A stretch of 14,546 bases of DNA from Candidatus Zixiibacteriota bacterium (GTDB lineage: Bacteria > Zixibacteria > MSB-5A5 > WJJR01): assembly GCA_020058315.1 (NCBI GenBank), contig JAGVEK010000001.1, positions 1 through 14,546 of the forward strand. Direction: 5' to 3'. A model generated the notes under the pieces. It made no database searches and was not told where the DNA came from. It saw only the letters and a list, made by a program, of their open reading frames with translations. Position 1 is the first letter of the stretch, and each line of letters starts with the position of its first letter. This document shows, piece after piece, positions 1 to 5,646 of the stretch. Made by a program: the position numbers and the translations under genes.

Positions 1-859
1 CTCCGACTCCCGCATCGCCGTAGCACCAGCCGAGGGGGGTTCCGAATTCCCTGCCCCTGCTACTGGAGAAGAGCGGTGTTCTGTAAGTTTCAATCGACGG
101 GTTCAACAACTCCTCCAAGGTTTTCGAGGACGTTCGCAAAGCCTTGAGGGCAGCTGTCCGGCGGCCGATGCTTACCCAGTGGCGCGCCAGCGTAGTCGTT
201 GCCGCAGCGACCCCATGCGCAACGCCCCAGTCAGTATGCCAACCATCATCATGCGTCTTCGGCGGGATCTTCACCAAGTCCGTTGGGGAGAGCCAGGTTC
301 CGTCAGGTTGCACCCGATCGAATAGCCAACTTGCTGCGGCAGTGCCCAATTCGAGTTCGGAGGATGTTCTCAGCCCCCGGGCGACGATGAGCAATCCAGA
401 TACCCCTGAGATAAGGTCATAATTGACCCAGTCGCCTCGGTCGCTGGCATCTTCGAGCGCTGACTCGAAGCCGCGATAGGCCACGCGCAGGCTTTCCAGC
501 GAAGTAGGGTCAACGATCTTCGACAGCACCCATAACAAGCCGCCGTGCCCGACGAATAGCGATGGCTCGATATCGGTGTCGCCAGCGAGCCTTTCAATCA
601 GAAATTGACTGTCTGTTAGGAGTATTGCGTGGAGCCGTTGCCGGTCCAGGCCGAGGTCATCACAAAGTGCAGGATCTCGTAGGAGTGCATGCGATAGTAC
701 GGCGCGTCCGGCAACCCCATCAGCGATGAACGGCGATCCTTCCTCTACGGCGGACCGGTCGTATATGGCGTAAACAAGAGATCTGATGGTTCTTATTACC
801 GGCTGACGAAGGTGGTCTGGACATGTGGATGACCATCCCGGTTTCACGGCAGCTTTCAC
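1..859 (-). CDS. LanC-like lanthionine synthetase (cyclase), C-terminus cut by window edge
   Basis: This is a zinc-dependent cyclase that adds cysteine thiols to dehydrated Ser/Thr residues of a lanthipeptide precursor in the cytosol. The GTG start overlaps the methyltransferase stop (GTGA), so the two genes are translationally coupled; there is no stop before the window edge, leaving 286 visible residues of a family usually near 400. Family motifs appear in the expected order: ADGVAGRAVL (46-55), LFVGHGGLLW (101-110), NYDLISGVSG (146-155), WGVAHG (211-216) and GWCYGD (277-282). Compared from memory with NisC, D148, H215, C279 and Y280 match the catalytic Asp and His, the first zinc Cys and its Tyr. 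The Cys-His pair that completes the zinc site should lie beyond position 1. The frame was read directly on the reverse strand. It is a standalone cyclase, with no kinase or lyase domain fused at its N-terminus. Confidence 0.88.
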   Translation of the reverse strand, partial: MKAAVKPGWSSTCPDHLRQPVIRTIRSLVYAIYDRSAVEEGSPFIADGVAGRAVLSHALLRDPALCDDLGLDRQRLHAILLTDSQFLIERLAGDTDIEPSLFVGHGGLLWVLSKIVDPTSLESLRVAYRGFESALEDASDRGDWVNYDLISGVSGLLIVARGLRTSSELELGTAAASWLFDRVQPDGTWLSPTDLVKIPPKTHDDGWHTDWGVAHGVAAATTTLARHWVSIGRRTAALKALRTSSKTLEELLNPSIETYRTPLFSSSRGREFGTPLGWCYGDAGVG

Positions 860-2046
860 GCTGACTTCGGAGTATACGTGGCTAGTGTCTGACCGTCCCA
901 TCTGGATGATTGCGCTGTTGAGCTTATGGGCGAAATTGTTACATCGAATTCCGAAGATGGTGGGTTGCCGAGCTGTTTCCAAGTCATGGTGTTGTTGCGG
1001 ATCATCTCAATAATGTTGGGGTCGGCTCCTTTGCTCGAGATGAGCGATCCATTCACGACTGCCGCAAACTCTCCGTTGTCATCAATGATGCCGAGCCCGC
1101 GGTGTCTCGCAGTCCACGAATCGCCAGTCCTGACCTCGACGGGGATCAGCTGTGGGTTGTGGGCATTTAAAAAGAAGTCGAGATCAATGTAGGACGCGGA
1201 ACCGCAGTAGATTGGCTCGCTTTGTACGTCTTCGGGTCGCTGCGTGAAGTCGACGAGCGTGAACACTGAATCGTTCGCGATCGTGTCGCCGCGTGCGGGA
1301 GTGAACCCTGCGGGGCCGACTACGGAACCGAACCATGTAGAAGGAGCTTCTCCTCGCGTCAGTCGCAGGACTGAGTACCAGCTGCCAGCCCGAAAGGGGA
1401 CTACAGCGACACCATCTCTGGAGAGCTTCTCCCACCAGCTATGGGGAATGTTCTCGCAGCCGACGGTGGCTATGAGGCGATTGAATGAAGAGCTCAGCTC
1501 GGCTGACTGGACGCCATCAGAAGTTTGGATCTCGACGTTATTGCAACCGATGTGGTCGATACGACGCTTGGCAGAGGTTGTGAGAGCCGGGTCGATATCT
1601 ACCGATGTCACGTTTCCTTTCGGTCCGACCAGCTGCCCCAATAGCGCCGCGTTATAGCCGGTGCCTGTTCCTATCTCCAGCACGCGGTCACCCTCGGTCA
1701 CCCCGAGTTTTGACAACATCGTGACCATCAGTGCCGGCATTGTCGACGAGCTTACGGGCGCGCCTTCGGCATCGATATCCGTCACGATGCTGGTGTTGCC
1801 GTAGATCTTATCCAAGTTGGCTATCGTTGGTGCTGCAGGGTCGAATACGACCCACGTCCATCGCCCGTCTATGAAATCGTAGTAGCCTTCGATAAAACTT
1901 GCTCGGTCGACTTTTGCAAGGGCCGTACCGATCTCTGGTGAAATGTCTCCGGCGTCCCCGAATAGGCCGAGAATCGAGGCTGCAAACTGCTGCACCGTAG
2001 GGGAAATGTAGGTCTGATCTGCGTTCGAGCTTCGATTCTCGACCAT
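856..2046 (-). CDS. PIMT-like O-methyltransferase of a lanthipeptide cluster
   Basis: This 396-aa SAM-dependent methyltransferase is related to protein-L-isoaspartate O-methyltransferase (PCMT). An N-terminal segment VDRASFIEGYYD (46-57) matches the PCMT entry region. STMPALMV (101-108) precedes the SAM motif VLEIGTGTGY (122-131), and the acidic strand SVDIDP (148-153) follows. About 180 further residues after the Rossmann core exceed the housekeeping enzyme (roughly 210-230 aa) and resemble the extension in RiPP-associated methyltransferases (the 'FxLD system' and OlvSA-like LanS enzymes). Those enzymes methylate an Asp side chain of the modified peptide, leading to succinimide or isoaspartate. 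The ATG at 2046 has a GGGAG ribosome site about 10 nt upstream. The gene lies 56 bp after the precursor and overlaps the cyclase. Substrate assignment to the adjacent precursor is inferred. Confidence 0.85.
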   Translation of the reverse strand: MVENRSSNADQTYISPTVQQFAASILGLFGDAGDISPEIGTALAKVDRASFIEGYYDFIDGRWTWVVFDPAAPTIANLDKIYGNTSIVTDIDAEGAPVSSSTMPALMVTMLSKLGVTEGDRVLEIGTGTGYNAALLGQLVGPKGNVTSVDIDPALTTSAKRRIDHIGCNNVEIQTSDGVQSAELSSSFNRLIATVGCENIPHSWWEKLSRDGVAVVPFRAGSWYSVLRLTRGEAPSTWFGSVVGPAGFTPARGDTIANDSVFTLVDFTQRPEDVQSEPIYCGSASYIDLDFFLNAHNPQLIPVEVRTGDSWTARHRGLGIIDDNGEFAAVVNGSLISSKGADPNIIEMIRNNTMTWKQLGNPPSSEFDVTISPISSTAQSSRWDGQTLATYTPKSA

Positions 2047-2102
2047 TCGAGACGGTCTCCCTTCGCTTATTTGCGGACTTCAGTGACCTTTAGGGCGTTA
2101 GT

Positions 2103-2291
2103 TTAAAAGGTTGTGGTGGGGCACAGGACCTCCCGCGACGGACCGCACACAGGGTTCGTCGTACAATCCTCCTGGCTCAGACTCCGGTACCCCGTGAATG
2201 CCGCGTTGGAGAACCGTGCCAATTCCGTTGCGGAGAAGGTCAGCGTCGGTGCTGAATCTGTGCGAGCTGCGTTGGTAGTCGATGTTGTCAT
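2103..2291 (-). CDS. Lanthipeptide precursor peptide, 62 aa
   Basis: This small ORF is the first gene of the minus-strand operon. I chose the ATG at 2291 over an in-frame ATG at 2309, because GGGAGGAA lies about 9 nt before the downstream ATG and the upstream ATG is inside that ribosome site. The leader begins MTTSTTNAARTDSAP and carries a possible recognition element, LTFSATELARF (17-27). The C-terminal part from about residue 36 has cysteines at 43, 49 and 57 and Ser/Thr at 38, 40, 44, 45, 52, 59, 60 and 61, the composition expected of a lanthionine-forming core. Asp42, next to Cys43, is a possible methyltransferase target. No clear FxLD motif is present in the leader, so it is either a divergent member of that group or another class I family. 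Ring pattern and cleavage site cannot be read from the sequence. Confidence 0.75.
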   Translation of the reverse strand: MTTSTTNAARTDSAPTLTFSATELARFSNAAFTGYRSLSQEDCTTNPVCGPSREVLCPTTTF

Positions 2292-2400
2292 CTTACTTGT
2301 TCCTCCCATTCACATCTCCCCGTCGATGCGTTCCTGGGGTGCGCAGCGGCGACAGTGTCCTTGCCGGTTGCTGTCTGAATTCACCCGCCCCCTGGAAACG

Positions 2401-2429
2401 AGGCTATGCGCGATGGTTTGATTCCGCAA
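2401..2429 (-). promoter_or_regulatory. Candidate promoter of the lanthipeptide operon
   Basis: Read on the reverse strand, TTGCGG (2429-2424) is followed after 17 nt by TAGCCT (2406-2401), a good fit to the actinobacterial -35 and TANNNT -10 pattern. Transcription would start near 2395, giving a leader of about 100 nt before the precursor ATG. This rests on motif and position only. Confidence 0.4.
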
Positions 2430-3138
2430 GGAAGGGATTACCGTATGCGATGCTATCGTTGGATGGTGAACATTTGGCTATCTCGAACACTGTTGATGAT
2501 TCACTTTCTTCGCGCTGGATGCAGCTGGCCGAAGTTCGGTTGAATCTGTAGCTAACGGGACTGGGCGGGCCCGGGTTTGGTTTGCAGCCGCTGCTGGTGG
2601 CGACACCTCGAAGACGCGACAGGGGTGAGTCAGCGAAGTCGCGGCAATTGCGGTTCGGCGCTCCGTCGGCGGGGTGTCAACCACGCCGGGCGGCGTGTTG
2701 CAGGCACCACTGCGGACGGCGAACGAGCGCGCCGAACTACTCACGCCCAGGCCCTTCGACCTGACGGTGTTCGCGAACGAGCGTGCCTACGACCAACTGA
2801 CGGAATGCGCGGGTCGGGCAACGCAGCCGCCGTCAGAGCTGCGGTGGGTGTGTAGCTCTGTGCTTTGCCGCTGGAATTCCTCGACGATGGATGGGTGCTC
2901 GTAGACGAAGTCGCGGCGCAGCCCGGACTCGGTGATCAGTTCGTGACCGTGAGTTTGCTAGTAGAAAAGCTCGTGTCCGCTGGTGATCTGCCGACGCCCG
3001 TACCCCTACGTGAAGTGGCGAAATGGTTCGGGGGTCCTGCTGTGTTCGGGGCTGTTCGGGTGAGATGTGCGACCCGATGAGCCGGCCGGTTGCGTGCGGG
3101 CAACGCCGTGACAATTTCGCATGTCCGCGAGACGTCCG
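2430..3138. other. Gene-poor stretch with a degraded coding remnant
   Basis: No intact gene is recognisable here. Two overlapping plus-strand frames look like pieces of one decayed gene. One, read from about 2627 to 2904, includes LLTPRPFDLTVFANERAYDQL. The other, in a different frame from about 2865 to 3080, includes WVLVDEVAAQPGLGDQFVTV and LREVAKWFGG. Both have GC-rich third positions, but neither has a convincing start with a ribosome site, and the first changes frame before joining the second. I do not recognise the family. A 33-codon open stretch at 2451-2551 beginning MLSLDGEHLAISNT is too short to call. The IS110 left end should fall just before 3139, but I could not place it. Confidence 0.35.
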
Positions 3139-4338
3139 CTACTCACCACGTACCGGACTGCCCAGCTGCCGGTACGGAGCGTTGTCCCGCAGCATCGCCC
3201 ACATCACGTTCACCCTTCGCCGGGACAGCGACAGTATCGCCTGGGTGTGGGATTTGCCCTCGGAGCGCTTCCTGTCGTAGTAGACCCTTGACCGTTCGTC
3301 GACCTTGATCGCGGTGGTTGACGACATGTACCAGACGCGCAGCAACCGCCGGTCGTAGTAGCGAGGCCGACGATTGTTGCCCATGATGTTGCCTGAATCC
3401 TTGGCCACAGGTGACACTCCAGAGCAGGAGGCCAGGTGGTTCGAGCTGCGGTAGTTCTCCATATTCCCGCCCGTAAGTGCTAGGAACTCGCCGGTGAGCA
3501 CAGGGCCGAAACCGGGCATACTCGACACGATAGGGGTGTAGGGGTGTCGTCTGAGGACGGCATCTACGGACCGCTCGACTTGGGTAATCGCGACGTCGAG
3601 TAACAGGATTTCGGCTGCGATTTGTCCGATGATCACGCCTGCGAGCTGTTCTCCGGGGATCTGAACCGTCTGCTGTTGGGCCGCTTCGACTGCGGCGACA
3701 GCGATTTTGCGTGCCATACGAGCACCCTGACCATGTAGCCACGCCTCGATTTCGGACACTCCGGCCTCGCGGATCTCCATTGGTGTCTGGTACTTGCTGA
3801 CCAGCATGACCGCTGCAGCGCTCCTAGCGAACTGAAAAGACGCGTCCAGGGCTGGAAAGGATTCGGTCAGCAACCCTCTCAGGCGATTGATGGCGCGCGT
3901 GCGGTCCTGACTCAACATGCTGCGACGTGCAGTGAGGACTTTCAAGTGGCGTGCAGCCGTATCCGCTGGCGGCATGTAGTGCGGATCGATACATGACCGA
4001 GCGTGATCAGCAAGCACCGCGGCATCCTTGGCATCGCTCTTCACCTCTCCGCGAAACACAGCCGCTGCATGATGGAACCTTCGACCTGACAGATAGATCA
4101 CCCGCTGCCGACGGTGGTGCAACAGAGTGAGGAGCAATGAAGCCGGGCCACGGTTGAGATCTGTAGCCCAGGCCACGGTGCCGTCAGCGAGCCCGAGGAC
4201 ATCGTCGATCAGAACGTTCAGGTCAGCTTCGGTGTTGGGGACACGCCGGGACAACAGCCGCTTCCCGGCGTCATCTACGACGATGCAATGGTGAGCCGAC
4301 TTCCCAGTGTCGACACCGCTCCAAATGTTCTGTGCCAT
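3139..4338 (-). CDS. IS110-family DEDD transposase (bridge-RNA-guided recombinase family)
   Basis: This 399-aa transposase, normal length for the family, excises a circular form of the element and inserts it at a short target. The N-terminal RuvC-like DEDD domain shows GVDTGKSAHHCIVV (D10), ATDLNRGPASLLL (D60) and SDAKDAAVLAD (D102, D105). In many IS110 proteins the second acidic residue is Glu; here Asp in a DLN context fills it, as I recall for other actinobacterial members. A helical linker follows at about 130-260. The C-terminal Transposase_20 domain includes the helix-hairpin-helix-like SSMPGFGPVLTGEFL (272-286) and the HLASCSGVSPVAKDSG segment (301-316), where the family's catalytic serine lies. 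The start at 4338 has only a weak ribosome site. No frameshift or stop interrupts the gene. In IS110-group elements the guide RNA lies 5' of this gene. Confidence 0.93.
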   Translation of the reverse strand: MAQNIWSGVDTGKSAHHCIVVDDAGKRLLSRRVPNTEADLNVLIDDVLGLADGTVAWATDLNRGPASLLLTLLHHRRQRVIYLSGRRFHHAAAVFRGEVKSDAKDAAVLADHARSCIDPHYMPPADTAARHLKVLTARRSMLSQDRTRAINRLRGLLTESFPALDASFQFARSAAAVMLVSKYQTPMEIREAGVSEIEAWLHGQGARMARKIAVAAVEAAQQQTVQIPGEQLAGVIIGQIAAEILLLDVAITQVERSVDAVLRRHPYTPIVSSMPGFGPVLTGEFLALTGGNMENYRSSNHLASCSGVSPVAKDSGNIMGNNRRPRYYDRRLLRVWYMSSTTAIKVDERSRVYYDRKRSEGKSHTQAILSLSRRRVNVMWAMLRDNAPYRQLGSPVRGE

Positions 4339-4485
4339 ACCGCAACCCGTTCTCGGCTTGAGGGACGATTACCAGGGACGGCTCGCCGACACAGACAGAT
4401 CTAGCGATCGATCGCAGTTATACCAGAGCGGTCGAGCCGTCCCTTCTGGGCGGATAGTCGGCGACCTGACGTCTGAAGCCATCTC
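4339..4485 (-). ncRNA. Candidate bridge RNA / structured 5' leader of the IS110 element
   Basis: The roughly 150 nt upstream of the transposase start, on its strand, contain a perfect 12-bp inverted repeat (4374-4385 with 4433-4444, AGGGACGGCTCG and its complement) closing a 47-nt internal region. That region holds a perfect 12-bp palindrome, gcgatcgatcgc (4404-4415). A weaker hairpin, CAAGCC with GGGTTG (5 bp, one mismatch), lies at 4343-4360. IS110-group elements encode a bridge RNA of about 150-250 nt in this position, with target- and donor-binding loops. I could not identify the two loops by pairing to the element ends, so location and structure support the call but guide pairing does not yet. 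Confidence 0.45.
4374..4444. repeat. Perfect 12-bp inverted repeat, 47-nt spacer
   Basis: AGGGACGGCTCG at 4374-4385 is the exact reverse complement of 4433-4444. As RNA it would form a long GC-rich stem. It lies inside the proposed bridge RNA and is the strongest fold in this part of the window. Confidence 0.8.
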
Positions 4486-4785
4486 AGCGGCGCTGCTTAT
4501 TCAGTCATCACCACCCGCACCACGAGGATATTCGAGGCGCTGACGCCGGCGGATGGGCTGATACTGTTGCGGTGCAACGATCTAACGCTTCGCCTAGCAT
4601 CGCTGGGTGATACTAGGTACTCACTGCGTACTGCCGCCGGGCTGTAGCGTCGATCCACGTTGTCACCGCCGTCGGCCAGGGTGTGCGCGGTCGTGAGCAT
4701 CAGCACGTCGGCGAGTACGAGCAAGGGCCAGGCGGCGTGGGGTGCGCGGCGACAAGGTGGTCGGCGCGGGCAGGCGCGAGGTCGG

Positions 4786-4823
4786 CGCTGGTGGTAGCTC
4801 GTGTGGTGGAGCTACCACCAGCG
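4786..4823. repeat. Perfect 15-bp hairpin with 8-nt loop
   Basis: The arm cgctggtggtagctc (4786-4800) is exactly complementary to 4809-4823, with loop gtgtggtg. No T-run follows on either strand, so it is not a classical intrinsic terminator. It could still end transcription of the minus-strand XRE/membrane-protein pair, which lies upstream of it, as T-less hairpins are proposed to do in actinobacteria; it could also be a protein-binding or mobile-element end site. Confidence 0.7.
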
Positions 4824-4839
4824 ACAGACCGCCTCAAGT

Positions 4840-4970
4840 GACGGCGTTCTCGTACGCATTTGATTGCAGCGCCCAATACGCTTCCGGGACTTGATACTTC
4901 GAAACCGTGAGTGCGGGCCCGTTCGCGGATCGCTGGCGTCCGCTGCTTGTCGGTGGTGGTTTGGTGGATG
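4840..4970 (-). pseudogene. Possible remnant of an Lsr2-like DNA-binding domain
   Basis: In one minus-strand frame, TPAIRERARTHGFEVSSPGS follows the spacing of the Lsr2 C-terminal domain (IREWA...NG.EVS.RGRIP). The tryptophan is replaced by Arg, and the minor-groove RGR by PGS. No start codon, dimerisation domain or ribosome site accompanies it in frame. Lsr2 proteins silence AT-rich foreign DNA in actinobacteria; this fragment would lack that activity. The similarity is judged by eye and could be chance. Confidence 0.3.
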
Positions 4971-5049
4971 GGTGTCTTCGTACTGGGAACCCGGCAGATC
5001 TTCGCCGCGTGGGAAGTCCGCGCTCGTCGTCGTGGACGATCTGGGAACT

Positions 5050-5277
5050 CTAACGCCGCATCACCAGCTTGATGATCGCTAGGCCGATCATCATCGAGGC
5101 AGCAAAAGCGCTGCAGCCAGCGGCGATCGACCCGGCAATCGGCGTACCCGCTAGCGCGGCGACGAGACCGCCGAGAAGACCGGTAACTGCTGCCAACGCC
5201 GCTGTTGTCATGAGTGCGAGGACGACCATCGTTGTGCGGCTGCGGTTCGCGTCCTCGGAAACATCGGTTGTTTGCAT
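5050..5277 (-). CDS. Small two-helix membrane protein, 75 aa
   Basis: I do not recognise a family. After a polar N-terminus (MQTTDVSEDANRSRTT) come two hydrophobic segments: about residues 17-43 (VVLALMTTAALAAVTGLLGG onward), then a short GTPIAG turn and about 46-71 (AGSIAAGCSAFAASMMIGLA onward), ending KLVMRR. The glycine- and alanine-rich helices and positively charged tail fit a small helical hairpin with both termini inside. The ATG comes 2 nt after the stop of the upstream XRE gene, with GGAAG just before it, so the two are almost certainly co-transcribed and coupled. XRE regulators paired with tiny membrane proteins occur in mobile elements and toxin-antitoxin-like pairs. Nothing in the sequence proves toxicity. 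Confidence 0.7.
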   Translation of the reverse strand: MQTTDVSEDANRSRTTMVVLALMTTAALAAVTGLLGGLVAALAGTPIAGSIAAGCSAFAASMMIGLAIIKLVMRR

Positions 5278-5279
5278 GT

Positions 5280-5594
5280 CTACTTCCGATTGAAGGGGCG
5301 GAGTCGCGGGGATGGACGGCGGGTCGTCGTGACCGTGCGCAGGTTGATTGCCCTACGTGACGGATCAACAGCTGTCGCAGCGGCGGTCATGATCGCTTTC
5401 GGATCGACGGCGAAAGCCTCGGCTATTCGGCGGCCGAGCAGAGGCGGGCATGCCCTTCGGCCACTTTCAATGTTTGACAGGTGGCTGGAGCTGATCTCGA
5501 TCTGCTCGGCTAGTGCATGTTGGCTGACCCCCGCTAGTCGACGAAGTGCTCTGATGGTCGCCCCTACCCGCGTCCACTCGTCTTCAGTTTGCAT
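5280..5594 (-). CDS. XRE-family helix-turn-helix regulator, 104 aa
   Basis: This small DNA-binding protein has an HTH_3/Cro-C1 domain at about residues 10-66: VGATIRALRRLAGVSQHALA, then IEISSSHLSNIESGRRACPP with the recognition helix and the conserved IE.G pattern. The basic tail (TTTRRPSPRLRPFNRK) has no recognisable domain. I chose the ATG at 5594 (MQTEDEW) because a longer in-frame start at 5666 would run through the divergent gene's ribosome site and start. No strong ribosome site precedes it, and TACGCT (5606-5601) could be a -10 giving an almost leaderless mRNA. It probably controls its own operon with the membrane protein and the divergent regulator, since a repeated box lies just upstream. 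Confidence 0.82.
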   Translation of the reverse strand: MQTEDEWTRVGATIRALRRLAGVSQHALAEQIEISSSHLSNIESGRRACPPLLGRRIAEAFAVDPKAIMTAAATAVDPSRRAINLRTVTTTRRPSPRLRPFNRK

Positions 5595-5613
5595 GCCTAG
5601 AGCGTAGCGGCGT

Positions 5614-5629
5614 AGTGGCAGGGTATGCC
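5614..5629 (+). promoter_or_regulatory. Candidate operator box 1 (AGTGGCAnnGTATGCC)
   Basis: This box lies in the 52-bp gap between the divergent XRE and DUF5753 genes, where the -35 region of the XRE promoter would be. It matches box 2 at 14 of 16 positions and contains the dyad GGCA...TGCC. An XRE-type operator is a reasonable inference. Confidence 0.45.
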
Positions 5630-5646
5630 AGCTTGAAAGGAATTCT

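Larger units (their letters stand above)
3139..4485 (-). mobile_element. IS110-family insertion sequence (ends approximate)
   Basis: The element consists of one transposase gene (3139-4338) and a structured non-coding leader to its right. IS110 elements usually lack terminal inverted repeats and make little or no target duplication, so the ends cannot be fixed from one copy; I give the gene plus the structured leader as a minimum. The full-length transposase suggests an element that may still be active. Confidence 0.75.
4486..5049. other. Non-coding or decayed stretch right of the IS element
   Basis: No intact gene is recognisable between the IS leader and the small membrane-protein gene. 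It holds a plus-strand open stretch ending in TAG at 4645-4647 that includes RIFEALTPADGLILLRCNDL (4525-4584), which looks like the tail of a gene without a head. It also holds a perfect hairpin (4786-4823) and an Lsr2-like minus-strand fragment (about 4840-4970). The minus-strand frame 4497-4724 is open but has no recognisable domain and overlaps the plus-strand remnant. Confidence 0.5.

Noticed and set aside
2292..2309. Longer precursor start at 2309
   Set aside because: This ATG lies within the ribosome site (GGGAGGAA) that serves the ATG at 2291, and has no ribosome site of its own.
3143..3742. 199-codon minus-strand frame inside the transposase gene
   Set aside because: Out-of-frame shadow of the IS110 transposase, whose conserved motifs lie in the other frame.
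4404..4415. Palindrome gcgatcgatcgc as an independent operator
   Set aside because: It sits inside the loop of the proposed IS110 bridge RNA, and GATC-rich palindromes are common in GC-rich DNA; kept only as part of that RNA.
4700..5368. Long minus-strand frame of 222 codons over the membrane-protein gene
   Set aside because: It overlaps the better-supported two-helix protein and the XRE gene in another frame, and most of it is Arg/Ser/Pro-rich shadow sequence. Only its Lsr2-like part was kept, as a low-confidence remnant.
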